DNA of 64,000 nucleotides from Rapana venosa (Eukaryota; Mollusca; Gastropoda; Neogastropoda; Muricidae), in NCBI GenBank assembly GCA_028751875.1, contig CM054145.1:45539754-45603753 (forward strand). The letters are read 5' to 3'. Under the pieces are notes generated by a model. It ran no database searches. It was not told where the DNA came from and was given only the letters and a program-made list of their open reading frames with translations. The position numbers and the translations under genes are program-made. Positions within the stretch are counted from its first letter, which is position 1. Each line of letters starts with the position of its first letter. Below are positions 1-10,434 of this stretch, one piece after another.

Positions 1-30
<30 letters not shown>
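1..30. repeat. (AT)n microsatellite
   Basis: Pure alternating A and T at the window edge, so the tract probably continues outside it. Confidence 0.9.
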
Positions 31-33
<3 letters not shown>

Positions 34-165
34 ATGACCCTGTATGCAAACGCATGCAAAATATCTTGTGCACACATTAAAGCCCAATTCTGCCTTTCTG
101 TAGAGTAGGCCATTCATGCTCTTCAGACCTGATGACACAAAGTATAAGGTGCATGCACAGTGCTG
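31..165 (+). mobile_element. tRNA-SINE family A, 3' fragment
   Basis: Matches the body of the fullest family-A copies (28487-28825, 10435-10775, both on the minus strand). It carries the ordered blocks 'catcttgcgcacac-gttaaa', 'agagtaggccatt' and 'gatgac-a-a'. The tRNA-like head is absent, so this is a 5'-truncated copy in sense orientation. Confidence 0.65.
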
Positions 166-1310
166 TCATGTTTTGACATCATCCCCAAAGTCAGACTGAA
201 GTTGCCTTGTTGGTGGAAAGTCAGACTGAAGTTGCCTTATTGGTGGAAAGTCAGACTGAAGTTGCCTTGTTGGTGGAAAGTCAGACTGAAGTTGCCTTGT
301 TGGTGGAAAGTCAGACTGAAGTTGCCTTACTGGTGGAAAGTCAGCCTGAAGTTGCCTTATTGGTGGAAAGTCAGACTGAAGTTGCCTTATTGGTGGAAAG
401 TCAGCCTGAAGTTGCCTTGTTGGTGGAAAGTCACGACTGAAGTAGCCTTATTGGTGGAAAGTCAGACTGAAGTTGCCTTATTGGTGGAAAGTCAGACTGA
501 AGTAGCCTTATTGGTGGAAAGTCAGACTGAAGTTGCCTTGTTGGTGGAAAGTCAGACTGAAGTTGCCTTATAGGTGGAAAGTCAGACTGAAGTTGCCTTA
601 CAGGTGGAAAGTCAGACTGAAGTTGCCTTACTGGTGGAAAGTCAGACTGAAGTTGCCTTATAGGTGGAAAGTCAGACTGAAGTTGCCTTACTGGTGGAAA
701 GTCAGACTGAAGTTGCCTTATAGGTGGAAAGTCAGACTGAAGTTGCCTTATTGGTGGAAAGTCAGACTGAAGTTGCCTTATAGGTGGAAAGTCAGACTGA
801 AGTCGCCTTATTGGTGGAAAGTCAGACTGAAGTTACCTTGTTGGTGGAAAGTCAGACTGAAGTTGCCTTGTTGGTGGAAAGTCAGACTGAAGTTACCTTG
901 TTGGTGGAAAGTCAGACTGAAGTTGCCTTGTTGGTGGAAAGTCAGACTGAAGTTACCTTATTGGTGGAAAGTCAGACTGAAGTTGCCTTGTTGGTGGAAA
1001 GTCAGACTGAAGTTGCCTTATTGGTGGAAAGTCAGACTGAAGTTGCCTTATTGGTGGAAAGTCAGACTGAAGTTACCTTATTGGTGGAAAGTCAGACTGA
1101 AGTTGCCTTGTTGGTGGAAAGTCAGACTGAAGTCGCCTTGTTGGTGGAAAGTCAGACTGAAGTTGCCTTATTGGTGGAAAGTCAGACTGAAGTTGCCTTA
1201 TTGGTGGAAAGTCAGACTGAAGTTGCCTTATTGGTGGGCAAAAAATGGTTGCATACGCAAAAATCTCACCATTGGTCAACCTCAGATCTCTAGCAAGGGA
1301 ATGGGGGCAG
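166..1310 (+). mobile_element. tRNA-SINE family B copy interrupted by internal tandem expansion
   Basis: The left edge (catccccaaagtc) and the right part (ggtgggcaaaaaatggttg, then the catacgcaaaaatctcacc-attgg and cctcagatctctagc blocks) match consecutive parts of family B as seen at 56945-57045, 57945-58325 and 62262-62395. The family normally reads catccc(c)aaagt-ggaatgcggctacc-tggtgggcaaaa. Here the middle 30 bp are present about 35 times. A poly-G tract follows. Confidence 0.8.
187..1237 (+). repeat. 30-bp minisatellite, about 35 copies
   Basis: Unit: aaagtcagactgaagttgcc followed by ttattggtgg. The span of 1051 bp equals 35 units plus one inserted base (near 433, 'cacgactg'). Units differ at a few positions: ttg/tta before ttggtgg, ttggtgg/taggtgg, gcc/acc, gac/gcc. 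Because 30 is a multiple of three, two reading frames stay open over long distances (ten-residue repeats such as WKVRLKLPY+W and VESQTEVALL). I regard these ORFs as by-products. Confidence 0.97.
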
Positions 1311-1925
1311 GGGGGGAGGGGGGGGGATGGTTCAGTGCACTTGTAAACTAATCTACAGATTTGTCAATGCATAATCATAAGTTCAACACAGATTGCAGGG
1401 GTGAAATATCTGCACGTACTTGTGAAATAATGGACGCGTGCTCATTAAGTAGAGTCTCGGTCACTGATGAAAGGTTCACTCTTCGGTCACCTTCCCAAAG
1501 AAAAAGATGACATAGATGTTTAGGTAGCCGCATTCCAACTTCAGGATGGTTGTCTAAACACAACACCTGTGTGCATGCTGGGTTTTTTTTTTTTTTTTGG
1601 GGGGGGGGGGGGGTGGGTGCCATCTGTTCCTACTGGCACACAATGGCCTACTCTCCCATGCTGAAGTCAGATGCGCTGGGCCTGACTTGTCAGGGGCTTA
1701 ATAATGGCAGCACAAACATGTTCGCTCATATGGCAGGCAGCAAGAGCTGCTGTCTGAGCGTTGGATGATGAAGAAGAGGAAATTGTGGAGGAACCTGTCA
1801 ATGTGGTTTTCCATAAGCTAGAGATGATTGGGTTTAGCTACGGTAATTTCTAGCTCTGCGGTTTCACTGTTTTACTGCAATTTTTCTGTTTCTTGTCTGT
1901 TATGTTTTCATATGCCTAATATTAT
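1306..1925. other. non-genic; poly-G tracts and SINE scraps
   Basis: G-rich tracts lie near 1308-1327 and 1598-1612. About 1455-1565 is an antisense fragment of family B (ggtagccgcattccaacttc-ggatg), and about 1618-1660 is an antisense scrap of family A (ctgttcc-actggcacacaatggcc). No coding potential recognised. Confidence 0.6.
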
Positions 1926-1929
1926 ACTC

Positions 1930-2130
1930 TATGTGACCAGGTTTCAAACACAACAACAACAATAACACACACACACATTAAAACCAATTCCGCTTTTTGG
2001 GAAGAGTAGGCCATTGTGAGCCCATAGGAATGGATGACAACATTTACAAGACTGCATACACACAGGGACTAGTTGTAAAAAAGCACATGAGTGCTTAAAT
2101 TCCATTATCCTCAAAATAAAACAGAATAAA
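1930..2130 (+). mobile_element. tRNA-SINE family A, 3' half
   Basis: Sense order: acacacattaaaaccaattc, agagtaggccattgtg, atttacaagactgcatacac, gggact-gttgtaaaaaagc, cacatgagtgctta, attccattatcctcaaaata. It ends in an A-rich tail running into a long poly-C tract (about 2144-2195). Confidence 0.75.
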
Positions 2131-3050
2131 TTAATTAAATACACCCCCCCCCCTTTTCTTTCTTGCTTGCTCCCCCCCCCCCCCCCCCCCCCCCCATTCT
2201 CTGTGAACATTCTACATTGTGACATGAGTGACCTGTCAAAGTTGAGTTGTTCTCAGCTACAGTGCTAGTGTCCTATCATCGGGTTCAGTCGTACCGAACC
2301 TTGGTCCACTTGCACTAAAACTATACAACAACGTTCGCGTTTGTGTCAAGGTCACCTAGCATGGGCCTTTTGGTCAACAGCAGTGGAAGAAGATCATAAA
2401 TAGGCTAACAAACACAACAAAACAGGTATGATGTAAGTCAAGTCGAGTCAAGTCAAAATAATCTTTATTGAAGGTGAAAGATTAAGTTTACACAACTTTT
2501 TTTTCCTGTCCTGCTCTCATAAAAAACCCACCCCCCAAATATCAAGAAATTTGACCTGGCCTATAAGCCTATAAGGGACTGGTTGTAAAAAAGCACATGA
2601 GTGCTTAAATTCCATTATCCTCAAAATAAAACAGAATAAATTAATTAAATACACCCCTCCCCCCCTCCCCCCACCATTCTCTGTGAACATTCTACATTGT
2701 GACATGAGTGACCTGTCAAAGTTGAGTTGTTCTCAGCTACAGTGCTAGTGTCCTATCATCGGGTACAGTCGTACCGAACCTTGGTCCACTTGCACTAAAA
2801 CTATACAACAACGTTCGCGTTTGTGTCAAGGTCACCTAGCATGGGCCTTTTGGTCAACAGCAGTGGAAGAAGATCATAAATAGGCTAACAAACACAACAA
2901 AACAGGTACGATGTAAGTCAAGTCGAGTCAAGTCAAAATAATCTTTATTGAAGGTGAAAGATTAAGTTTACACAACTTTTTTTTTCCTGTCCTGCTCTCA
3001 TAAAAAACCCACCCCCCAAATATCAAGAAATTTGACCTGGCCTATAAGCA
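2065..3050 (+). repeat. 510-bp direct tandem duplication
   Basis: 2065-2574 and 2575-3050 are nearly identical. They share the SINE tail, the 'ctctgtgaacattctacatt' block, 'atcatcgggt-cagtcgtacc', the tagcatgggccttttggtca block and 'aagtcaagtcgagtcaagtc'. Differences are mainly homopolymer length (poly-C, poly-T) and a few substitutions such as ggttcag/ggtacag and ggtatg/ggtacg. No gene is recognised inside. Confidence 0.95.
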
Positions 3051-3089
3051 AATAAAAGGTGTGTGTCAATCTGTGTTAAAAAGCGTGTA

Positions 3090-3262
3090 AGCCGAACTTG
3101 TGCACACGTTAAAAACCTGTTTCACCTTTCCTAAGAGTAAGCAAATCTTGGTTGTGAGCACGTACAAAGTGTACAAAGCCGCATGCACACAAACACTGGA
3201 TGTGGTGGGTTTTTTTAAATGAGGGCTTATTCCATTGTCGGGGAAATAAAGGATAATATTTT
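3090..3262 (+). mobile_element. tRNA-SINE family A, 3' half
   Basis: Sense blocks: cttgtgcacacgttaaaaac, taagagtaagcaaat, caaagccgcatgcacac, gagggcttattccattgtc and an A-rich end. The tail runs directly into a CA/GC microsatellite. Confidence 0.6.
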
Positions 3263-3270
3263 TAATTGAA

Positions 3271-3310
3271 AACACACACACACACACACACACACAAGCA
3301 AGCGGGCGCG

Positions 3311-3345
<35 letters not shown>

Positions 3346-3346
3346 C
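3271..3346. repeat. compound (CA)n-(GC)n-(CA)n microsatellite
   Basis: CA repeats, then an aagcaagcgggcgcgcgcgc interruption, then more CA repeats. It sits at the 3' end of the preceding SINE copy. Confidence 0.95.
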
Positions 3347-3886
3347 AGGTTTTACATAGAGTAAGACAGACCATACTGACCCTGCAAAATAATGAAACCA
3401 AAGGTGACCATGAAACACTCCTTTAGCAATAATGAAAAGAAAACAACCAAGTTGACCTTAATAAACTAGGCTAAAACATCTACGTAAAAAATTCTTACCG
3501 TCACGGCACAAAGTCGTAAAATAAGTAGACCGTTCACAAAGAAACCAAGTGGAAGGAAGATACTAGGCCTAGCCTATAGGGCCTACTATGCTAGAAGTGC
3601 ATTAGCCTACTTTTTGTGGTCAGAGACAAATTGGGGTCTGCCTCCATTTCAGTGTTCCATAGATGTTTGTTGCTTCTTTCTATGATTAGCTAAGCTTCAG
3701 CCTACATTAGAGTCCCAGTTAACCTGTTAGGCCTAACCTGTTATGGATGGCCCCAACCTCCAACACAATGCTGCTCTCTGCAAAAATGGTCTGCAGCCAA
3801 GCATGTAGGCCTAAGAGAACAAAAATAATAGGCTGGCCAAGCAGGCTACAGTCCACATATAATAGGTCTGTGTATTTCAATGGTCT
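3347..3886. other. no gene recognised
   Basis: AT-rich sequence with short ggcctaa/taggcct motifs. No convincing exon, repeat core or RNA gene seen. Confidence 0.5.
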
Positions 3887-3887
3887 A

Positions 3888-4112
3888 TTTGGGTTTATTT
3901 ATTTATTCTTTTATATCGAGGATAATGGAATGAGCACTCATGTGCATTTTTACATCCAGTCCCCGTGTGTATGCGGTTTTGTAAATTTTGTCATCTGTTC
4001 CCACCGGCACACAATGGCCTACTCTTTCGAACAGCGGAACAGGATTGAACGCATGCCCAAGATGTTCTGCAAGGGTTCGCACACGGGGCCTCGGTTTATA
4101 GTCTCATCCTAG
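3888..4112 (-). mobile_element. tRNA-SINE family A, head-truncated
   Basis: Antisense order of the family: ttatatcgaggataatggaa, gcactcatgtgca, acatccagtccccgtgtgta, gttttgtaaattttgtcatc, cacacaatggcctactcttt, aagatgttctgc, gcacacggggcctcggttta, tagtctcatcc. The tRNA-like head is missing. Confidence 0.8.
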
Positions 4113-4129
4113 GAGCCTACCTGTTCTGG

Positions 4130-4402
4130 ACAGGAAGCTGTACATGCACGAGCTTAATGACTAACTACTAACATTCTTCAGCTACAGCTCCAGAGGTTCA
4201 CCAGCGGTAAGGTAGCGGCATTCTGACTCCGGGAATGATATAAAGCACACTATTGCCCATGCCTGTTTTTAAAATAATATAATCTGCTTGTTTTGTTTGT
4301 TTGTTTGTAATATGTCATCCCTTCCTACAAACTGCCTACTCTTCCGAAAGCAGGAATAGGTTTTTAATGTGTGTGCAAGATGTTCTGCATGGGTTTGGAA
4401 AG

Positions 4403-4435
<33 letters not shown>

Positions 4436-4600
4436 GGTAGGGATGTTAGCTCCAAGGGGAAAAAAATCCCCTTGAAGGTGGCCTTGGTGGTGGTGGCGCG
4501 ATCTCGGGACTGTCAGATCAGATCAGGACTGGGTAAAAACGGTTGCATAGGCAGTGTCACCTTTGGCGAACCTCTAGTCAAGGAATGGAGGGAGACAATC
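4130..4600. mobile_element. nested SINE A and B fragments around a poly-G tract
   Basis: About 4180-4240 is family B antisense (tccagaggttcacca-cggt and ggtagcggcattctgactcc). About 4308-4400 is family A antisense (tactcttccgaaagcaggaa, aagatgttctgcatgggttt). A poly-G run lies at about 4396-4434. About 4470-4590 is a family-B-like sense fragment (aacggttgcata, accttt-ggcgaacctc-agt). The pieces look like successive insertions. Confidence 0.5.
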
Positions 4601-6400
4601 AGAAGTACTAGAGATTTTGTTTGCAGGAAAAGCAGAACAGATCTTAGATATGACACCACATGCACAACAAGGCAAAGCTTAATCTTTATAGCATTGTGAC
4701 GAAAGAATGTGGTTTGAAACCATACCTACTAAACCTCGAAAACAAATCCACAAGATAGACACTTTGTCAATTCCTTGGCCATGATTCGATGACAGAGCAA
4801 GGAAGACATAAAAATGTGTCTAGTAGAGAAATGAGAATCTGTCAATACTGCAACAACAACGAACATGATCATTTTCATTTATTTGATAAGTAGTTTTATA
4901 AAACGAGCTTAGAAAAAAATAGTAGGCGTACTTGTCGCTTTTGATACTTGTATGAAAAGAATAGGAAAGGTACAGACGAATTCAATACGCTAACTGCACT
5001 GTAACACATAACTAGTGTGCTAAATCTAGTTACCTGATTTGAAAGAAGATCAGACAGACTGCAACATGTTTTCCTGCATATCATTTTCAGTCAGGCTAAC
5101 CAATGAATATCATAATATCGTGTCAAATTATGTTGGATTTCTTTCGTTATGTCCAGTAAGCCTCTGTGACTTTAATGATTTTTTTAAGTAGTAGTAGTAG
5201 CAGTAGCAGCAGTAGCCCTAGGAGAAGAAGAAGAGTAGTAGTAAGAGAAGTGGTAGTGGTGGTGATAATAGGTTCGTAACTAAAAAGGTACAGACTAGTT
5301 CATGATGATAATACAACAACAACAACAAAATAATGCTGATGCTGATCGCAATAACGACAACGACGATAATAATGCACATTTCTACTATGCCCAACTTCTT
5401 TAACATGTATCAACAGTCCTAAGCTCTATACAAGGTTTTTTTTAAATCTGACTGTCAAGTAAGACACACAAACCCTGGTGACAGACATAAACGTGCACAT
5501 GAATGTCCATGACGTAAAAGTTTTCTTGAAAAGCACAAACAAACAAATACACAAAAGCCGCCAAAACTAAAGGCAAACTAAATATTACAAACACGAACTT
5601 AATTAAGGGTTCGTTTTCAGGATGGGCAAATAGCAAGGTAGCTGTGTATGGTAAGTCTGGGGGCAACACACCAGCCTAGAAAGCAGCCACTCTTGCAAGG
5701 TAAAAAATACACATGGTGACAAGATAACAGATTAGATCTACAACTCGCTAAGTTACTGCAGCTGTGCAATACCCATAACCAGGTTTGCTATATCCAGACG
5801 CCTGGGAAGTCACATAACATCGACGGCAGCAAAGAAGAACACCAAACCCAGCAAAAGTAAGGCAGAGACCGAATGCCTCCCTCAAGAATTATGAAAGGAT
5901 TATGTCCAGCAAAACTCCTGAGGACAAAAACAGAACTAACCAATGGTGACAGCAGCAAATCAACAATATCCCTCACTGACACCAAGAGTGCTTTTTTTAA
6001 TTTTTATTAAAAGACATTGTTTATACATTATGCAATCGTGTGCAATTGTTAGAAAATACCATCCATCAACAAAACTAAATAATGACGTCTAGATCTGTTG
6101 AAAACCAACTGCAATAACTGTGACCGACAAATGTGACAGCACAACTCTGACCGACACTTCTTCATTTCTAACCTAGCTGAAGTCACTCGATCCTCCTCTA
6201 ATGTGACTAGCCAGATTATTCAAGGGAAGAACCAAAATTCAAAGAAAATAGTGGCTGGTAAAGCCGAAAGCACACAAAGTAATTAAAAAAGAAGAAAAAA
6301 AGGAGCAAGAAGTAAGTCCCACAACGTCATCAAATCTGGTGACGTCAATTATCAGCCCCTTGGAAGACTAACCTCTTTAGAAAAGAAAAAAAAAAAGAAG
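4601..6400. other. no gene recognised
   Basis: 1.8 kb of AT-rich intergenic or intronic sequence. It holds a degenerate trinucleotide tract on the pattern agtagtagtagcagtagc (about 5188-5260) and short caa/cga repeats near 5310-5370. None of the short ORFs resembles a known protein. Confidence 0.5.
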
Positions 6401-6411
6401 AAAAATGGGAT

Positions 6412-6931
6412 GTTCCTCGAGGAGCTATCCTACATGACACTGTGATCAACAAAGTCAATGCAAACTGACTAGGCCGTTCCTATGGTTTTGATGCCGTGTC
6501 CCGTAAATGTTTGACTGTGGAGAAGATTCGTCCAGCGTTGGAGGAAATGCAGTTGCCTGCTGAAGATCCTTTGGAGGCTGTAGTTATACAATATGGAGTC
6601 AACAATATCCAGAAGACTGACCCCAAGGTTTGCTGCAAACAGTTTAGCCTTCAGAGTCTGCCAAATACATTGCCAGCCCACATCCCAAACTGAAGGTTGT
6701 CATTAACCAGATTGCTCCTGGGCAAGATCCCCAACTGAACATGAGAAGCGAAGTTTTTAATGCATTAGCCCTAACAACATCAGACGTGTTCAGAATGAAA
6801 ACGTATCCTTGATTAGTCACGAAAATCTACAAACAAACTCTAGGACACTTCAGGATAACCTTCACCCTACTGCAAGAGGGGCCGGTGTCTTAGCTGGAAA
6901 CATCGGGAGACACGTGAGGGGACTCTTCTGA
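6412..6931 (+). pseudogene. LINE ORF1 remnant, SGNH hydrolase-like
   Basis: The reading frame GRSYGFDAVSRKCLTVEKI, then PLEAVVIQYGVNNIQKTDPK, then KVVINQIAPGQDPQLNMRS, then LHPTARGAGVLAGNIGRHVRGLF and a stop follows the plan of GDSL/SGNH-type domains found in ORF1 of some LINEs. The 'YGVNNI' block corresponds to the GxND-type block and 'LHPTARG' to the catalytic Asp-x-x-His region (here N-L-H). Breaks: an in-frame TGA just upstream of GRSYGF (about 6466) and frameshifts between 6660 and 6850. The esterase assignment rests on motif resemblance. Confidence 0.7.
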
Positions 6932-7405
6932 GAATCCAAGGAAGACCTCAAGAAGGATCCTGCCACACCTATCCAGTGGTGCCCAGCACTTCCAGGGACA
7001 TCTGCGCTACCTTGAAGATTATCCAGGGCATTGGGGAAACAGCTACTCTTTCCTGGGTGGCTAGTATTAAACAGCCACAAGTTATCTATCAGTGATGTGC
7101 GGTAACTTAGCCTGCTCAATAGACACTGAAGATATCTGTTGTCACTTGTCAGTCATCAAAGTAGTTGTTATCATACTTTTTTCCCCCACCGAACTTTCAA
7201 ATCTAGTGCAAGTTCCCCCCCCCCCCCCCCCCCCTCCCTTACGTCATTAGTTTGTCTTACAACTGTTATTTCTGTTTGCTTTTCGTTATTATCTTTCACT
7301 GGTTTATTGATGTGTTATTTTGTTGTTAAGCTACTTACCTAGTTGATTGATTACTAAGTCTCCTTTTGCATAAAAAAAATCACATTTAAATTGTAATAAT
7401 TATCA

Positions 7406-8351
7406 TTGCCTTCTATACAGCAGCCATGCAATAAGAAACACCCCATAAAGGTTATGCAGTGGAACTGTAGATCTATCAGTATAAACCTGTCTTATCTGAT
7501 TCAACATCTTGCTTCAGTTAACTATCAGGCACTCATTTTGAAGCCTCTAAATGTAACTAGAGAAAAAATGCCCAAATTTTCCAAATACTTCTATCCTCCC
7601 GTTACTGAGAATGCAGGACAAAGTGAGAAAATCAAAACAATAATTTATTTAAACGAAAGTTTGGACTTTAACGTGCATAGGCCTACTTCACCTGCACCAA
7701 GCAATATTTATATCTAACTTACATTGGTGTGCTGCTCGGATAAGACTTACTAATGAGCAAGTCATTAATGTTGTGCCTGTTGACTTGCTGAAAGGCCCAA
7801 GCGAAGACAATACAGAATGGTTTCGCTCTTTACAAATGTCGGATGAAAAGTGGCTGGTTGCTGGTGATTTTAATGCCCACTCCCACTTTTGGGACAAGGA
7901 CAGTATAACTATCACCAGTAGGCGATTTGTAGAAAATATTGTTGATTCATCTCTCAAGATGTCGCATCACAAGAACCCCCCTGCCCCCCTGATATTTCAA
8001 ATCAGAGGCTGGAGGGCTAGTGCCATTGGTCTCTCGTTCATTTCTCCCATTCTTCTTCCTCACAGTGCCTGGGAAACGTTGAATGATACATTAGGAAATG
8101 TCTATGTTCCAATTGTAATAACGATATGGTCAGTCGCCACTAGACTTCTCATAGATGAGGATATTAATAGTTTTTATTCCAAATTTACAGACACCATCTT
8201 AAAGGCTGCAAACAATTCCATCCCTAAACTGCCGTCTGTAAAATCTGATAAACAAAGGGTAACATTTGGTGGAACCATACAGTGTCAGAAAGTTGTAGAT
8301 AAAAAGAAATTAATAATACTAATAATAAATGGAATTTATATATCAAGCTGA
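7406..8351 (+). pseudogene. LINE ORF2 remnant, endonuclease domain
   Basis: The N-terminal part reads IKVMQWNCRSISINLSYLIQ (typical start of an APE-type endonuclease, with the Asn of 'QWNCRSI'). It continues with FSKYFYPPVTENAG and, after a frameshift near 7720-7770, with EWFRSLQ and VAGDFNAHSHFWD, the canonical GDFNAHS metal/DNA-binding block. The expected 'AIDL.. SP' motif survives as SAIGLSFISP. No reverse transcriptase follows, so the element is 3'-truncated. Confidence 0.8.
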
Positions 8352-8357
8352 ACAACA

Positions 8358-8360
8358 CAC

Positions 8361-8403
<43 letters not shown>

Positions 8404-8424
8404 CACACACACACACACACACAC
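8358..8424. repeat. (CA)n microsatellite
   Basis: About 30 CA units with single-base interruptions, directly after the truncated LINE and a family-C SINE tail fragment (about 8318-8350, minus). Confidence 0.95.
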
Positions 8425-9097
8425 ATGTACAGAGACACTGGTCCGAATACATGCCTGCTCGTGCACGCTTTCATACACGCTGCTACACATAGACATGCAC
8501 ACTCTTAGATTAGTCCATGTGCATAGTATTTTTTTATGTGTCTAACATCACTTTTATGTGAACAGACGTAAAAGTTGAAAGCCAACCAAATAAATACACA
8601 TGCAGATAAAAGAACGAATAATTACTTTTTTAAATGATAAAAGCGAGATGTGCAGGAATGATCCATGCTTATGCCAAACTTTCCCCCATCCACAACAATA
8701 CTATATGCTTGGTTGTGGAGAATAGGACCACAAAAACAAACAAACAAAAAATTAAAATGACTGGTGCCAAATTATCATAATCTGTAAACTCTCTGTGTTC
8801 CTACACGGCTGCAGCACAGTGTTGCTGACTTCGGGTCGCTGACTCAATTGCAGACAACAGCATACAAGATTTGCTAGGGGGGAAGGGGGGGGGGGGGGGA
8901 AGAAAGAAAGACAAACAAAAGAAACAAAATATATAGAACCTTAGGGACAACTTTCTGCAGAGTTTCCTGACAAGTCAAGCCAGAAGTTGGCTAAGTGCTT
9001 CAGTAAAACTAAATGTAATCATTTATGGGTGTTGTAGGCCCCCTTCGGGTAAGTAAGTATAGGCCTACTGTATGCTAGCCGGGTGACACTGGGAATA
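8425..9097. other. no gene recognised
   Basis: AT-rich sequence with one poly-G tract near 8877-8899. No protein similarity recognised in any frame. Confidence 0.5.
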
Positions 9098-9182
9098 ATA
9101 ATAATGATAATAATAATAATGTATGGAATTTATATAGCGCTGAATCTTGTAAAGCAACAATTCAAAGCCCTCAGATGACTTT
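9098..9182 (-). mobile_element. SINE family C, 3' end
   Basis: Contains aataataatgtatggaattt, tatatagcgctgaatcttgt and aaagcaacaattcaaagc, matching the right part of the copy at 16955-17132. The TAA-type microsatellite is its 3' tail when read on the minus strand. Confidence 0.8.
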
Positions 9183-9194
9183 AAAAAAAATTAT

Positions 9195-9355
9195 GCATGT
9201 GTACGCGTTTTTTTAAATTTTGTCATCTGTTCCCACCCGCACACAATGGCCTACTCTTTCAAACAGCGAAACAGGATTTAACGTGTGCGCAAGATGTTCT
9301 GCATGCGTTTGCACACGGGGCCTCGGTTTATAGTCTCATCCGAAGGACGAAGGAA
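9195..9355 (-). mobile_element. tRNA-SINE family A fragment
   Basis: Antisense blocks: ttttgtcatctgttcccacc, gcacacaatggcctactctt, aacagcgaaacaggatttaa, caagatgttctgcatgcgtt, cacacggggcctcggtttat, agtctcatccgaaggac. The tRNA head and the 3' end are both absent. Confidence 0.8.
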
Positions 9356-9774
9356 TAATAGTAGCTACTAAAGTGTAAGTGAAAGTGGGTTTGCAGCCTG
9401 ACTGAAAAGAGTGCAAGAAGAAAGATACCCTGGAAGGCTGACCACTATAGGCAACTGACACCATCACATTATTTCCCCCCCAAATGAGCACAACAGTGAA
9501 AGAATTTCGCGTACGATCCTTTGTTATAATCTAAAACCAGTGCTGTCATATACTTCGACAACTGCTTCCACTTGAATAGCTTTGTGGTTTTTACTTATCC
9601 ATGATCATTATGTTATCAGGAGCAAAATTTATGTGGGAAAATCGATGCAAGCTATTAAGCGCCTATGATTGGTGAAGTCAAGCTATTTTTAGGCTACTGG
9701 CAGGGTCAGTGGACTTTCTCAGCACAGGGTCAGCAAGTAGTAGGTTAGAATGGACAAGGCAACTAACTTATTTA
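9356..9774. other. no gene recognised
   Basis: Unique-looking sequence with no detectable coding or repeat signal. Confidence 0.45.
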
Positions 9775-10050
9775 TAAATTTATTTCGAGGATAATGGAAT
9801 AAGCAATCAAACGCTTCTTTGGATCCAATTGGCACACAATCAGAACGACTTTTAACCTGTGCAGATGTTCTTTGTGCGTTTGCTCAAGGGACCTGGTTTA
9901 CAGTCTCATTGGAAGGACTTTTAGGGGGAGTGGAGTCAGCACTGATGACACCTCCAGAGGGAAAATCCTCATGAACGCCATTCGAACCCAGGTCAGCAGA
10001 TTACATGGGCATCAATCTAACCACCAGGCTATCCTGTCCCCCCAAAAGAT
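9775..10050 (-). mobile_element. tRNA-SINE family A, near full length with internal loss
   Basis: Antisense copy from the tail (atttcgaggataatggaata) to the tRNA-like head (attcgaacccaggtcagcag, taaccaccaggctatcctgt). The central part around the agtccccgtgtgtatgc block is shortened. Confidence 0.75.
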
Positions 10051-10154
10051 CAAGCCACAGGTCTTAGGTTTGGTCTGAATCTGGTTGAGGGGTGGATTTT
10101 CGGCCCTGGCTAGTTTTCCCCTGCAGACCTTCCATTGCTGTATTTTTTAGGACT

Positions 10155-10300
10155 GGGGGAGGGGATAGCCTGGTGGTTAGAGTGATGCGCATTGTGCTCA
10201 TGATCTGCTGACCTGGGTTCGAGTCTGGTTCAACAGGGTTTTTTCCTGTGGACTTGCCATCAGTGCGGACTCCACGTTCAGAAACTCAGATACCAAAGGG
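10155..10300 (+). mobile_element. tRNA-SINE family A, tRNA-like head only
   Basis: The sense head reads gatagcctggtggttagagt (A-box-like) and ctgacctgggttcgagtctg (B-box-like), then the start of the body (gacttgccatcagtgcgga). A 3'-truncated copy in the opposite orientation to its neighbours on both sides. Confidence 0.75.
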
Positions 10301-10394
10301 ACGACACTCTGCCTCCCTGAATGCATGGTCAGCAAAATAAGGGGGAACATCCCAAATGGATTGTCACCAAAAACGTATGACTATTCTATGATAT

Positions 10395-10413
10395 ATCTCT
10401 ATCTATCTATCTA
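10395..10413. repeat. (TCTA)n short tract
   Basis: Several tatc/tcta units next to the 3' end of the following SINE copy. Confidence 0.8.
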
Positions 10414-10434
10414 GGCATATCTTTTTATTTTATT

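Larger units (their letters stand above)
6400..8351 (+). mobile_element. non-LTR retrotransposon (LINE), 5' two thirds, decayed
   Basis: Holds the remains of two ORFs in LINE order: an ORF1 with a lipase/esterase (SGNH-like) signature and the N-terminal endonuclease of ORF2. The reverse transcriptase is missing. After 8300 the sequence passes into a SINE-type end (aataataaatggaatttata) and a CA microsatellite. A poly-C tract (about 7217-7243) sits between the two ORFs. Multiple frameshifts and stops show it is inactive. Confidence 0.8.

Noticed and set aside
160..1351. Long repeat-encoded ORFs (up to 272 codons) over the minisatellite
   Set aside because: The frames are open only because the 30-bp unit is divisible by three and lacks stops in two frames. 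Both frames are open at once and the array derives from a SINE.
3066..3418. Cys/Val-rich ORFs over CA repeats
   Set aside because: Low-complexity translation of a microsatellite; the same applies to 56021-56224, 58892-59208, 59598-60086 and 63613-63977.
10155..10240. Possible tRNA gene
   Set aside because: A-box and B-box-like elements are present, but the sequence is the head of a SINE; no cloverleaf with anticodon arm could be drawn and similar heads recur in the window.
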